64,000 bases of DNA from a bacterium (GCA_021780535.1 JAJXYN010000009.1:62001-126000), one strand, 5' to 3'. Counted from the stretch's first letter, positions 32,023 to 42,377 are shown. Program-made: numbers and translations. Notes: generated by a model from the sequence alone, not told the origin.

Positions 32023-33624
32023 CTATATCTCTATTATATAAGCTTCCCCGTTTGTGAAAAAGAAATCCCCAGCAAAATTTTTTCCTAATACTGGTTTCAC
32101 AAATTTTTCTTTTTTATAATCTTTTATTAATCCTGTTTTATTTAAGTCGTTAAATAAAAATTCTCTTTCTGTATCTATATCTGGATCTATGGTGTGAGTA
32201 ATTCCCCATTTAATACCTATATCAAAACTTGCCGTTCCTATATACACAATCTTTCCATCATTAGTTATCATATTAGTCTTCCAAAATCTTGCATGATGCC
32301 TTTTTCTTGCTGTTTTTTCGCTTGTTGATTTTTGAAATCCAAAATTATGTATTTGAGCATTCCAAAATGATGGTGTCATCGGTGCGGTTTCATCTTCCTT
32401 GTTTAAAATAGCTGATTTAGCAACTTTAGCAAGTGATTTTAAGTCTGGGTATCTTGCTTGACTCCAACCCGCTTTTTCAAAAAAATTCAAAATTTCTTCA
32501 TCATTTTTTGCTACTATTATAAAACTCATTGGCTGTTGAGATTTACCAGAAAGCATCTCCGAATATTTTGTTAAACTGTTTTTATCAAATTCATTTGAAA
32601 TATTATCTAATGATTCTATTTTAATTTGATTTGTATTATTTTGTATTACATTAATATTTTGTTTATGAAATATTGTAAATGATATGAGAAAAGTTAGTGC
32701 TATAAAAAATATTGCATAAGTTATTCTTTTTATTTCTTTATTAAAAGATAAATGGTGATCTTCTTTTTTATTTATTAATATTTCTGAAATAAATATAGAC
32801 AATGATAAGCATATAGCACCTAATAAAAAGCCACCTATAACATCACTTAGATAATTAGAGCCTAAATATATCCTACTAAACCCTATTATAAAAATTAACG
32901 TTGTAGAAAAAAAGATTATGGCAAATTTCTTTTTTCTGTTTTTTATATTTCTTATTAAAAAATATGAAATAAAACCATAGAAAGCTACTGCTATCGTAGA
33001 ATATCCACTCGGGAACGAAAAGCCATGTTCAATATAAAAACTAACGTCTGGTCTTGGCCTTTCAAATATGTTTTTTATAATAATATTTGAAAATGTTGCA
33101 AAAAATATTGACGACAACATTGGAATTATATATTTTTTCTTTTTCAATAAAAAACTATATATTATAAACAATGTTGTAAATATGGTTATGATTATTGGAT
33201 TTCCAAAATTTGTAATTAATGTGAAAAAATTAAATACATCTATATCTCTAAAATAAAATATTAAATTAGATATTCTAATATCAGATTGAATTAGTATTTT
33301 TTGAGCTACATAATTTTGAATAACTTTTGTAAAAAGAAAAGATGCAAAAACAAAAAATAATATTATTTTTGTTAATTTATATCCATAAATATTATTTTTA
33401 TCAAATCTTTGTTTTAAAAATTTATGAATATTAGGATGATTTTTTAAAAAAATAATTACATCTTTATTTCCTATTATGCCGTTTTTTATCCCTCTAAAAA
33501 TATCTTTAAATAAATGTATTAATTTTACAAAAAAAATAAAAATTTTTTTCCTAAAAATTAAAATTAGTATTATTATTGTTATTATTAAAATAATTGGAAT
33601 TAAAATTTGAACTTCTTGTGTCAT
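32023..33624 (-). CDS. PAP2-LssY fusion membrane protein with altered phosphatase motifs
   Basis: 533 residues. An N-terminal helix and 6-7 membrane segments carry PAP2 motif 1 (KNIFERPRP, near 185-193), motif 2 as PSGY (205-208) in place of PSGH, and motif 3 as SRIYLGSNYLSD (250-261), where Asn replaces the nucleophilic His. The C-terminal LssY-like domain (about 350-533) shows the R-x-R-HHARFW pattern, GTASFDIGI and IDPDIDTEREFL. Similar proteins dephosphorylate lipid pyrophosphates; the two changed histidines make normal catalysis doubtful. Divergent from the O-antigen-ligase-like gene. Confidence 0.82.
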   Translation of the reverse strand: MTQEVQILIPIILIITIIILILIFRKKIFIFFVKLIHLFKDIFRGIKNGIIGNKDVIIFLKNHPNIHKFLKQRFDKNNIYGYKLTKIILFFVFASFLFTKVIQNYVAQKILIQSDIRISNLIFYFRDIDVFNFFTLITNFGNPIIITIFTTLFIIYSFLLKKKKYIIPMLSSIFFATFSNIIIKNIFERPRPDVSFYIEHGFSFPSGYSTIAVAFYGFISYFLIRNIKNRKKKFAIIFFSTTLIFIIGFSRIYLGSNYLSDVIGGFLLGAICLSLSIFISEILINKKEDHHLSFNKEIKRITYAIFFIALTFLISFTIFHKQNINVIQNNTNQIKIESLDNISNEFDKNSLTKYSEMLSGKSQQPMSFIIVAKNDEEILNFFEKAGWSQARYPDLKSLAKVAKSAILNKEDETAPMTPSFWNAQIHNFGFQKSTSEKTARKRHHARFWKTNMITNDGKIVYIGTASFDIGIKWGITHTIDPDIDTEREFLFNDLNKTGLIKDYKKEKFVKPVLGKNFAGDFFFTNGEAYIIEI

Positions 33625-33690
33625 TTCTTTAAAAACTTGAATTATTTAGAATATTATTATAGTTTAACATAAGCATAATAAAAAAATAAG

Positions 33691-35052
33691 ATGATATTTA
33701 CCATAATTTCTATAACAACAATAATATTATATGCTTTATTTTTTTTAAAGAACCAAAAATTATCAATTGTTGGTGTTATTTTGTTATTACCTATTTATTT
33801 AATAAAATTAAATATTCTTGGCATACCTACAACTTTTTTGGAATTGATTTTAATTGGAACATTTACTGGATTTTTCTATAAATTGCTAAAAGAAAGACAC
33901 GATATAAAATTTTATAATTTTTTTATACCTATAATTATATTTTTAATATCTGCTATAATATCAACCAAAATTTCAAGCCATTATATATCAGCTTTAGGCA
34001 TATTAAAAGCATATATAATAGAACCTATTTTATTTTTTATTATCTTTATTAATACATTTAAAACTAAAAAAGAACTAGATATTATCATAAAAACATTAGG
34101 AATTACTGTTATTTATTTATCTATATATGCTATTTTTCAAAAGATAACTGGAATAGGAATAGGCACTAGCGATCCTTCTTGGGCTATAGAAGCCACCAGA
34201 AGAGTTACTAGCATATTTCCTTATCCAAATGCATTAGGATTATTTTTAGCACCGATAGTAACTATATTTTTACATAAAATAATAATAAAAGCTCAAAACA
34301 ATTTTAAAAACTCAATTTTAAATTTAAAAACTTTTATTTTGAATAACATATTTGATTTTGTTGTATTTATAACTGGATTATTAGCTATTGTATTTGCTGG
34401 CTCCATGGGTGCTATTATGGGCATATCTGCTTCTATTTTTTTATATATTTTTATATTATCAAAAGATAAATTAAAATATTTTATCATTGGTTTTATTGGT
34501 TTTATATTAATTTTAACATTACCATTTACATATCCATTAGCTAACAAAACTATTCTTCTTGGAGATTTTTCTGGAAAAATAAGAACCCAAATGTGGGAGG
34601 AAGCATCAAACATGCTTAGAAATAATTTTATATTTGGTGGTGGGCTTGATAACTTTAAAGAGGCTTTAAAACCTTACCATAAAAAAACTTTTTTTGAATT
34701 GTACTTATACCCTCATAATATAATACTTAACACGTGGTCTGAACTTGGTTTTTTTGGATTATTATCTTTTTCTTTTGTAATTGTTATATTTTTTAAAAAA
34801 AATTATAAAATATATATTTATAAATTAAACTCTTTTTGGCTTGAAAATGCCGGGATTAAAAATATTGAAATATTGAAATATAAAAAAGAAATTGCTTTAA
34901 TAATCTCTTTATCTATGTTTACATTATTAATACATGGCCTTGTTGATGTCCCTTATTTTAAAAATGATTTAGCTATTTTATTTTGGGTTATAATTGGGAT
35001 AGGAATAATTAATGAAAAAATTGATGATAATATTGTAGTAATTAAAAAATAA
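33691..35052 (+). CDS. O-antigen ligase / Wzy-like polymerase (PF04932)
   Basis: 453 residues with about 11-12 hydrophobic segments. The Wzy_C signature is visible: FPYPNALGLFLA, MWEEASNMLRNNFIFGGGLDNF in the large periplasmic-type loop, and YPHNIILNTWSELGFFGLL. Family members join or polymerise sugar chains on a lipid carrier outside the membrane. In a cell probably lacking lipopolysaccharide the acceptor may be another glycan or a protein. The adjacent PAP2-like gene is compatible with lipid-carrier metabolism. Confidence 0.88.
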   Translation: MIFTIISITTIILYALFFLKNQKLSIVGVILLLPIYLIKLNILGIPTTFLELILIGTFTGFFYKLLKERHDIKFYNFFIPIIIFLISAIISTKISSHYISALGILKAYIIEPILFFIIFINTFKTKKELDIIIKTLGITVIYLSIYAIFQKITGIGIGTSDPSWAIEATRRVTSIFPYPNALGLFLAPIVTIFLHKIIIKAQNNFKNSILNLKTFILNNIFDFVVFITGLLAIVFAGSMGAIMGISASIFLYIFILSKDKLKYFIIGFIGFILILTLPFTYPLANKTILLGDFSGKIRTQMWEEASNMLRNNFIFGGGLDNFKEALKPYHKKTFFELYLYPHNIILNTWSELGFFGLLSFSFVIVIFFKKNYKIYIYKLNSFWLENAGIKNIEILKYKKEIALIISLSMFTLLIHGLVDVPYFKNDLAILFWVIIGIGIINEKIDDNIVVIKK

Positions 35053-35151
35053 ATATATAAACATAGAAATATAAAAAAGTTGAGACCATTTATATATTTA
35101 TATATTTTATATTTGAATATTTTATTTTTTACTTAATTTGGCTTTTTTTAA

Positions 35152-35181
35152 TTGACTTTTTATTGACTTTATGCTTATATA
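35152..35181 (+). promoter_or_regulatory. Promoter of valS
   Basis: TTGACT, 18-base spacer, TATATA; leaves a leader of roughly 35 bases before the ATG. Confidence 0.6.
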
Positions 35182-35223
35182 AATGTAGAATCTATTTATG
35201 TTAAAAAAGATTAATTAGTTTTT

Positions 35224-37890
35224 ATGGACAAAACATATAATGCCTCAAAAATTGAAGATAAAATATATAATAAATGGGAAAAAAAGGGATATTTCAATCC
35301 AGATAATTGTAAAGAAAACCCAAATTCTGACAAGTCTTTTACAATAGTATTACCTCCTCCAAATATTACTGGTATATTACATTTAGGACATACTGCTACT
35401 TTTACTATTCAAGATATATTAATAAGATACAAAAGAATGCAGGGATATAGGTCTTTATGGCTTCCTGGTACTGATCATGCTGCTATAGCTACTCAAAATG
35501 TTGTTGAAAAGCAATTAGCCTTAAAAGAAAAAACAAAAGAAAGTCTAGGAAGATCTGGTTTTATTGATGAATGTTGGAAATGGACAAATAAATGCCACAA
35601 CAATATTGTTGATCAAACAAAAAAAATGGGGGCTTCCTTAGATTGGTCTCGTGAAAGATTTACATTAGACGAAGGGATAACCCTTGCTGTTTATACTGCT
35701 TTTACAAAAATGTATGAAGAAGGTCTTATTTATAGGGGTCCTAGAATTATCAATTGGTGCAGTTCTTGCGGATCAACATTAGCTGATGATGAAGTTGATT
35801 ACAAAGATGTTGAAGGAGCTTTTTATTACATAAAATATCAAATAAAAGATAGTGATGATTTTATAGAAATAGCCACAACTAGGCCAGAAACATTACTTGG
35901 AGATACTGCTATTGCTGTTAATCCAACAGATGAAAGATATAAAGACTTTATTGGAAAAACTGTTATTGTCCCAATAATAAACAGAGAAATAAATATTATA
36001 GCTGATGAATATGTTGATAAATCAACTGGTACTGGTGCTTTAAAAGTTACTCCGGCTCATGATGTTAATGATTATGCTTTAGGTAAAAAACATAATCTTG
36101 ATTTTATAAATATATTAAACAGTAATGGAACACTAAGTCAAAGCGCTGGAGAGGATTTTGTTGGTATGACTATTGCTAGTGCAAGAGAAAAAGTAATTGC
36201 GAAACTTCAAAGACAAGGATTATTATCAAAAACAGATCCAATAACTCATTCTGTTGGTCATTGTTATAGATGCTCTACCATTATTGAACCTTTAATATCA
36301 GAACAATGGTTTATTGATGTTAATAAAAAAATTGATTCTCTTAATGGTAAATCTCTAAAAGAAATAACCAAAGAAGCTGTTGAACTTGGAGAAATAGAAA
36401 TTATACCAAAAAGATTTGATAAAACTTATTTTCAATGGATAGATAATCTTAAAGATTGGTGTATATCAAGACAAATATGGTGGGGACATAGACTTCCTGT
36501 ATATACTTGTGTTGAATGCTCTGAAATTACTGTTTCTGCAAAAAAGCCAAAAACATGCCCTCATTGTAATTCAAACCAATTAAAACAAGATGATGATACT
36601 TTAGATACTTGGTTCAGTTCTGCTCTTTGGCCTTTTGCAACTATGGGTTGGCCAAATGAAAATTTTAAAGACTTTAATTTATATTATCCAAATACTGTCT
36701 TAGAAACTGGCTATGATATATTATTCTTTTGGGTTGCGAGAATGGTTATGATGGGTAAATATTTGACTGGAAAATACCCATTTAAAAAGATTTATTTAAA
36801 TGGATTAGTTTGTGATAAATCTGGTCAAAAAATGAGTAAGTCTAAAGGAAATGGCATAGATCCTATGGATGTTATAAAAATTTATGGAGCTGATGCTGTT
36901 AGACTTAGTCTTGTTATAGGCTCTACTCCTGGTAACAATATTAATGTTTATAATGAAAAAATCGCCGGCTATAGAAATTTCATTAATAAATTATGGAATG
37001 TTTCTAGATTTGTTATAGATTATAATGAAATATTTGATGATTTAGACGATGGGGATTTGTCAAAGTTACAAAATCCAAGAGCTCTTGTTGCTGCTAATGA
37101 ATTAAATCTTGCCGATAATTGGATATTAAATAAAAATAACGAAATAATAGAAAAAGTAACAGAAAAATTAGATACTTATAGAATAGGAGAAGCTGGAGAA
37201 ATATTATATGATTTTGTATGGAGAGATTTCGCTGATTGGTATGTTGAAATATTTAAAAATAAAGAATATGGTTGTCAAGACTGGGTTTTAAGGTATGTAT
37301 TAATAAATACTTTAAAATTATTACATCCATTTGCTCCATTTATTACTGAATATTTATGGAATACTATATTTAAAAAAGACAAATATACTCCTCTTATAAA
37401 TGCTGATTGGCCTGTTGCTAATACTAAATTAAACAATAATAAAATATTAAATAATTTTGATTCTGTAAAAAATATTGTTTCTTCTATTAGAAATATTAGA
37501 TCTGAGCATAATATAGATCCAAAATTTAAACTTAATACTATTATTATTGATAATGAAAATATAAATTTAATAGTTGATAATGCTAAAATTATAAAAGACC
37601 TAGCAGGAATAGAAACTATTAAAATCTCTAAACAAGCTCCTAATGAAACTAATTTTGTGAAGATAGTTTCTGACACATTTGAAATATATATAGAACTTAC
37701 AAAAAAAGAATTAGATGAGATATTAAGAAAAAATGATAAAGAAATTAAATTTTTACAAGATTCTATAAAAGCTATTGAAATAAAATTAAATCAAAAGAAC
37801 TTTTTAGAAAAAGCTCCTAAAGAAATTGTTGAAAAAGAACAAGAAAAATATAAAAATTTTAAACAAAGACTTGAAAAATTAGTTAAGTAA
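35224..37890 (+). CDS. valS: Valyl-tRNA synthetase
   Basis: This class I synthetase charges tRNA-Val and edits threonine. The HIGH motif is HLGH (53-56) after PPPNITGIL; the CP1 editing domain carries TTRPETLLGDTA and VTPAHDVNDYALG; KMSKSKGNGIDP is near residue 535. The anticodon-binding domain and a C-terminal coiled coil ending at residue 888 are complete. A strong terminator follows. Confidence 0.98.
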   Translation: MDKTYNASKIEDKIYNKWEKKGYFNPDNCKENPNSDKSFTIVLPPPNITGILHLGHTATFTIQDILIRYKRMQGYRSLWLPGTDHAAIATQNVVEKQLALKEKTKESLGRSGFIDECWKWTNKCHNNIVDQTKKMGASLDWSRERFTLDEGITLAVYTAFTKMYEEGLIYRGPRIINWCSSCGSTLADDEVDYKDVEGAFYYIKYQIKDSDDFIEIATTRPETLLGDTAIAVNPTDERYKDFIGKTVIVPIINREINIIADEYVDKSTGTGALKVTPAHDVNDYALGKKHNLDFINILNSNGTLSQSAGEDFVGMTIASAREKVIAKLQRQGLLSKTDPITHSVGHCYRCSTIIEPLISEQWFIDVNKKIDSLNGKSLKEITKEAVELGEIEIIPKRFDKTYFQWIDNLKDWCISRQIWWGHRLPVYTCVECSEITVSAKKPKTCPHCNSNQLKQDDDTLDTWFSSALWPFATMGWPNENFKDFNLYYPNTVLETGYDILFFWVARMVMMGKYLTGKYPFKKIYLNGLVCDKSGQKMSKSKGNGIDPMDVIKIYGADAVRLSLVIGSTPGNNINVYNEKIAGYRNFINKLWNVSRFVIDYNEIFDDLDDGDLSKLQNPRALVAANELNLADNWILNKNNEIIEKVTEKLDTYRIGEAGEILYDFVWRDFADWYVEIFKNKEYGCQDWVLRYVLINTLKLLHPFAPFITEYLWNTIFKKDKYTPLINADWPVANTKLNNNKILNNFDSVKNIVSSIRNIRSEHNIDPKFKLNTIIIDNENINLIVDNAKIIKDLAGIETIKISKQAPNETNFVKIVSDTFEIYIELTKKELDEILRKNDKEIKFLQDSIKAIEIKLNQKNFLEKAPKEIVEKEQEKYKNFKQRLEKLVK

Positions 37891-37929
37891 TAAAAAAAGA
37901 AAGCATTTTAAAAATGCTTTCTTTTTTTA
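37891..37929 (+). terminator. Bidirectional terminator after valS
   Basis: AAAGAAAGCATTTT/AAAATGCTTTCTTT with T run; also ends the convergent secreted-repeat gene. Confidence 0.88.
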
Positions 37930-38469
37930 TTATTGAATTTTAGTTGATATTAAATCTGTTTTTATTTGATTTATGTCTGATACTTTTGCTTTTATGGATA
38001 AACTTTTTAAAACCTTTAAAGCATTATCAGCCGTCCCTAAGTAATATTTTCTATAATTTATAGAATCTATATACCATGCTTGTCCTTTATCTTGCACTTG
38101 CACAAATATTCTCCCACTAATATTTTTTGCAAAAATATAATCTTTCCAATTTGAATATTTTGAAGTTGGTAATTTTATTCTATTAATATCTTTATTAGAT
38201 ATTCCAATCCCTAAATTTTGCATAATTACTAAGGCATCTTTTGCGTTATTTAAAGAATATTTTTCTTTTTTAATAGGATCAATATACCATGTTTTTGTTT
38301 TATCTTCTGCTTGAACTACAACTTTTCCTGAATACCTAACCAAAATTGGCTGAGCTTTTGCAAAAGAAACTGAAGGAAAGACAACAAGAGTCATCATTTT
38401 CATAATTAACATAAATTTTAGTATTTGTTTTTTTGTTGCCATTTCTTTGTATATTTGTATTATTGCCAT
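37930..38469 (-). CDS. Secreted protein with two WYID repeats
   Basis: 179 residues. A long N-region leads to a hydrophobic core and a likely cleavage after FAKA. Two repeats of about 65 residues follow, each with the pattern G(K/R)(V/I)xVQ(A/V)(E/Q)DKxxxWYID, then a Y(S/Y)L segment and an LGIGIS/LSIKA end. I associate this repeat with Patescibacteria cell-surface proteins. TTGACA, 17 bases and TAATGT lie about 8 bases before the ATG, favouring this start; an in-frame ATG at 38442 is an alternative. Confidence 0.72.
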   Translation of the reverse strand: MAIIQIYKEMATKKQILKFMLIMKMMTLVVFPSVSFAKAQPILVRYSGKVVVQAEDKTKTWYIDPIKKEKYSLNNAKDALVIMQNLGIGISNKDINRIKLPTSKYSNWKDYIFAKNISGRIFVQVQDKGQAWYIDSINYRKYYLGTADNALKVLKSLSIKAKVSDINQIKTDLISTKIQ

Positions 38470-38483
38470 ATTTTATGTTTTTA

Positions 38484-38512
38484 TACATTACAACATATTT
38501 GCAATTTTGTCA
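38484..38512 (-). promoter_or_regulatory. Promoter of the secreted repeat protein gene
   Basis: Minus-strand TTGACA, 17-base spacer, TAATGT. Confidence 0.6.
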
Positions 38513-38574
38513 ATATTATGATTTTATATTTATTTTCTTATTTTAGTAAACAAGAGTTCCACAGTTTTCCACAG

Positions 38575-38603
38575 TTGTTTATTTTTTATTTTTTGTATAT
38601 AAT
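38575..38603 (+). promoter_or_regulatory. Plus-strand promoter in the 38.5-38.8 kb gap
   Basis: TTGTTT, 17-base spacer, TATAAT, pointing into a stretch without protein frame. Confidence 0.5.
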
Positions 38604-38609
38604 GTTTTT

Positions 38610-38822
38610 CATAGTAGGGGCTAGTAATTGGGGTTTAATTAAACAAATAATTACTTGTTGTAAATAAATTATTCTCTGCAATTTATTTGCGAAAAAGACA
38701 ATGATTATTTCTAGAACTCTGGATACTTGGCTCTTATTTTTTACTCTCTAATAAGTTCCCGATTTGTTGGAATGGTTGGATGAGAATAAAAAAATCGAAC
38801 AAAAGTTCGATTTTTTTATTTT
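38610..38822 (+). ncRNA. Candidate small RNA D (about 210 nt)
   Basis: It runs from a plausible promoter to a strong terminator hairpin with no credible reading frame. The ends can partly pair (TTTTCAT with ATGAGAA), and an inner GGGGCTAGTA can pair with GATACTTGGCTC, giving a rod with bubbles that vaguely recalls 6S-like RNAs. This is weak evidence; the stretch may simply be untranslated spacer. Confidence 0.3.
38786..38822 (-). terminator. Bidirectional terminator after uvrA
   Basis: AAAAAAATCGAAC/GTTCGATTTTTTT with AAAA loop. Confidence 0.9.
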
Positions 38823-38825
38823 ATA

Positions 38826-41747
38826 TTAAAGCATATTTTTTAAATATTTCCCCGTATAACCTTTTTCACATTTTGCTACTTGTTCTGGAGTTCCCTCTAT
38901 TATTATTCTACCTCCTCCATCTCCACCTTCTGGCCCCATATCTATTATCCAATCTGCCGTTTTTATTACATCCAAATTATGTTCTATTACCAATACAGTA
39001 TTTCCTTTTTCTACTAATTTATGAAGTATTGTTAATAATTTATTTATATCTTCAAAATGTAATCCTGTTGTTGGTTCATCTAGTATATATAATGTTCTTG
39101 TCGTTGATTTTTTGGATAATTCTGTTGCCAATTTTATTCTTTGTGCTTCTCCACCAGATAATGTCGTTGCACTTTGTCCTAGTTTTATATATCCAAGACC
39201 CACATCGTTTAATACTTTTAATTTTGGGTGAATACTTGGTATATCTTTAAAAAATTCTATTCCTTCTTCTACTGTCATATCCAAAACTTCAAAAATATTC
39301 TTATCTTTATAATGTATTTCTAATGTACTTTCATTATATCTTTTACCCTTGCACACATCACACGTTACATATACATCTGGCAAAAATTGCATTTCTATTT
39401 TTATTGATCCATCTCCTTGGCAATTTTCACATCTTCCTCCATCAACATTAAAACTAAATCTTCCTGTTTTATATCCTCTTATTTTTGCTTCATTTGTTGA
39501 TGAGAATATTTCTCTAATAAAATTAAATATTCCTGTGTATGTTGCTATATTACTTCTCGGGGTTCTTCCAATTGGTGATTGATCTACATTTATAATTTTA
39601 TCTATATTCTCTATACCTTTTATTTCTTTATGCTTACCTATTTCAACTTTTGATCTATAAAATTTAGTTAATAAATAATTTGCTAGTATATCAATCATTA
39701 ATGTAGATTTTCCTGATCCAGACACTCCAGTTAATGCAACAAATTTATTTAATGGAATTTTTACATCAATATTTTTTAAATTAAATTCACTTGCTCCAAT
39801 TATTTCTAAAAATTTTCCATTACCTTTTCTTCTTGTATAGTCTGGAGTATATTTATTTTTGAAATAATGTTCTCCAACTATTTTTTTACCAGATAGATAT
39901 TGACCTGTTAAAGATTTTTCTGATTCTTTTATATTATCTAGATACCCAGCAAAAACAAGTTCTCCACCATGCTTACCAGCAAGTGGTCCTATATCTACAA
40001 TATAATCACATGATCTTATAACGTCTTCATCATGTTCAACAACTAAAACAGTATTCCCTAAATCTTTTAATCTTTTAAGACTTTCTATTAATCTATCATT
40101 ATCTCTTTGATGTAGCCCTATTGTTGGTTCGTCTAATACATAAATAACACCTGATAGTGATGAACTTATTTGAGTTGCTAATCTTATTCTTTGAGCTTCT
40201 CCACCAGATAATGTGATAGAATTTCTAGATAAAGACAGATATGATAAACCAACGTTTCTTAGAAAATCCATTCTTACTAATATTTCTCTTAATACTTTTT
40301 CACAAATCTGCATTTCTCTTTCAGATAAATTTCCTAAAACTTTTTTAAAAAAAATTGAAGCATCATCTATATTTTTATCAGTAATATCTATTATACTTTC
40401 TTTTTCTATCAGAACATTTAAAAATTCTTTCTTTAATCTTTTTCCATTACAATCTGGACATTTTTCAGTTCTCATATATTTTTCTATTTCAGATCTTGAA
40501 TATTCTGAGTCTGTTTCTTTATATCTTCTTTCCATGTTTGGAATTATTCCTTCATATGGCATTTTAAATCTTCCTAAATCATAAAGGGTTGACCCTGTCC
40601 CATAAAGAATTATATCCATTTCTCTTTTTGATAATTTTTCTATTTTTTTTGTAAGATCTAATTTTTCTATTTTTGCTACTTGCTCAAGAATTTTATAATT
40701 CCACCCTTTTGATGAAATTATTTTTTGCCAAGGCAAAATAGCACCTTCTTCTATGGAAAGTTTTTTATTTGGAATTATTAAATCTGGATCTATTTTTTGT
40801 TTTATACCAAGACCATTACATTCATTACATGCACCATATGGACTATTAAAAGAAAAACTTCTTAAAGAAATTTCTGGGAATGAAATATCACATTCAGCGC
40901 ATGCAAAATGTTGAGAATAGAATATATCTTTTGTTTTTATTTTTTCTTTAATATCTGGATCGTCAATTTTCAATAAATGATTATTAATTTCTTCATCTGT
41001 TTCTATATTTACTATCAACACACCATTTCCAAATTCTAAAGCCGTTTCAACTGAATTTGAAATTCTTTCTCTTTCTTCTTTTTGCTCATCTTTAGATAAT
41101 TTATCTTCTAAAATTATTCTATCTACAATTATTTCTATTGTATGTTTTTTTGTTTTTTCTAAAGATAAATCTAATGCTTCTTCTATATCATATACATATC
41201 CATCTACTCTAACTCTCACATATCCAGAACTTTGTATTTTTTCTAAAACTTGTTTATGTTCACCTTTTTTACCTCTTATGACTGGGGCTATTATTAAAAT
41301 TTTTTTATTTTTTTGTAATTCTAATATTTTTGAAATTATTTCATCTACTGGCTGTTTTGAAACTATTTTCCCACATTTTGGACAATGAGGTTTTCCTATA
41401 TTTGCCCAAAGCAATCTCATATAGTCATAGATTTCCGTTGTTGTACCTACTGTTGATCTTGGATTTTTTGCTATATTTCTTTGATTAATTGCAATAGTGG
41501 GAGAGAGCCCCTCTATCTCATCAACATCTGGTTTTTCTTCTAACCCTAAAAATTGTCTTGCATATGCTGATAAACTTTCTACATATCTTCTTCTTCCTTC
41601 TGCATAAATAGTATCAAAAACAAGAGATGACTTTCCAGAACCAGACAATCCTGTTATTGCGGTCATTTGATTTTTTGGTATTTCTACCGTGATATTTTTC
41701 AGATTATTAACTCTAGCGCCGCGAACGACAATGCTTTTTGGCTCCAT
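38826..41747 (-). CDS. uvrA: Excinuclease ABC subunit A
   Basis: UvrA is the damage sensor of nucleotide excision repair. Both ABC cassettes are complete: Walker A loops GLSGSGKSSL (near 33) and GVSGSGKSTL (near 660), signature LSGGEAQRI twice, and the DEPT Walker B strands. Zinc motifs are CPKCGK, then CAECD, and CENCQGDGS...CDVCKGKRYN in the second half. The length of 973 residues is normal. It can work with Mfd, present in the same window. uvrB and uvrC are not here. Confidence 0.98.
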   Translation of the reverse strand: MEPKSIVVRGARVNNLKNITVEIPKNQMTAITGLSGSGKSSLVFDTIYAEGRRRYVESLSAYARQFLGLEEKPDVDEIEGLSPTIAINQRNIAKNPRSTVGTTTEIYDYMRLLWANIGKPHCPKCGKIVSKQPVDEIISKILELQKNKKILIIAPVIRGKKGEHKQVLEKIQSSGYVRVRVDGYVYDIEEALDLSLEKTKKHTIEIIVDRIILEDKLSKDEQKEERERISNSVETALEFGNGVLIVNIETDEEINNHLLKIDDPDIKEKIKTKDIFYSQHFACAECDISFPEISLRSFSFNSPYGACNECNGLGIKQKIDPDLIIPNKKLSIEEGAILPWQKIISSKGWNYKILEQVAKIEKLDLTKKIEKLSKREMDIILYGTGSTLYDLGRFKMPYEGIIPNMERRYKETDSEYSRSEIEKYMRTEKCPDCNGKRLKKEFLNVLIEKESIIDITDKNIDDASIFFKKVLGNLSEREMQICEKVLREILVRMDFLRNVGLSYLSLSRNSITLSGGEAQRIRLATQISSSLSGVIYVLDEPTIGLHQRDNDRLIESLKRLKDLGNTVLVVEHDEDVIRSCDYIVDIGPLAGKHGGELVFAGYLDNIKESEKSLTGQYLSGKKIVGEHYFKNKYTPDYTRRKGNGKFLEIIGASEFNLKNIDVKIPLNKFVALTGVSGSGKSTLMIDILANYLLTKFYRSKVEIGKHKEIKGIENIDKIINVDQSPIGRTPRSNIATYTGIFNFIREIFSSTNEAKIRGYKTGRFSFNVDGGRCENCQGDGSIKIEMQFLPDVYVTCDVCKGKRYNESTLEIHYKDKNIFEVLDMTVEEGIEFFKDIPSIHPKLKVLNDVGLGYIKLGQSATTLSGGEAQRIKLATELSKKSTTRTLYILDEPTTGLHFEDINKLLTILHKLVEKGNTVLVIEHNLDVIKTADWIIDMGPEGGDGGGRIIIEGTPEQVAKCEKGYTGKYLKNML

Positions 41748-41834
41748 ATTGTCTTTGATGTTAGGGTTTAAAATGTATCGGAAGTATATAATAAAAAACT
41801 ATAAAAGTAAAGGATGGAGTAATGGAAATTTTTT

Positions 41835-42377
41835 TTACTTTTGTGTTTTATCTTCAATATTATATCCACTTTTTAAAATTTTATTTATTTTTTTATTCCA
41901 TCTTAAAGGATCATCTTTATAATCATAGGCTATTATTTTTATATTACCATCTTTATCCGTTCTTAAAAGTTGTCTATTTCTGACAATATCACCAAACATA
42001 TTAATTCTTTCTTTTATTATAATTTTATATGTATATTTGTTTTTATTTATAAAAAAATTCATAATTTTGTCAAAATATGTTTTTGAAACACCTGCCAAAT
42101 CTGATGTTTTTTGATCATTTATTTTACTATTCTCTTTTTTGCTATCATTTTTTTCTATATATTTTTTGTGATATTCATTTAATTTTTCTTCATAATCCAT
42201 TCTATCTTTTTCTGATTGATTTAAAACTGTATTAAAATTTTTACTATAAAAATCTTCTTGTTTTTTTGCCCTATTATTTTCTATTTCTTCTATTTGAGAA
42301 GAAAATTTATTTATAGATTCTAAACGTTTTTGTTCTTCTAATTCTGATAATCTTGATGGGGATATTTTTTCTTTCAT
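41835..42377 (-). CDS. Charged coiled-coil hypothetical protein
   Basis: 180 residues: an N-terminal 95-residue coiled coil rich in Glu, Lys and Asn, a linker, and a basic C-terminal domain with KYTYKIIIKERINMF and WNKKINKILKSG. No family recognised. Lies upstream of uvrA in the same direction, 87 bases apart, so may share its transcript. Confidence 0.65.
   Translation of the reverse strand: MKEKISPSRLSELEEQKRLESINKFSSQIEEIENNRAKKQEDFYSKNFNTVLNQSEKDRMDYEEKLNEYHKKYIEKNDSKKENSKINDQKTSDLAGVSKTYFDKIMNFFINKNKYTYKIIIKERINMFGDIVRNRQLLRTDKDGNIKIIAYDYKDDPLRWNKKINKILKSGYNIEDKTQK

Noticed and set aside
38555..38580. DnaA boxes (TTTTCCACAG) suggesting an origin
   Set aside because: Only two imperfect copies, no dnaA or dnaN gene and no clear unwinding element.
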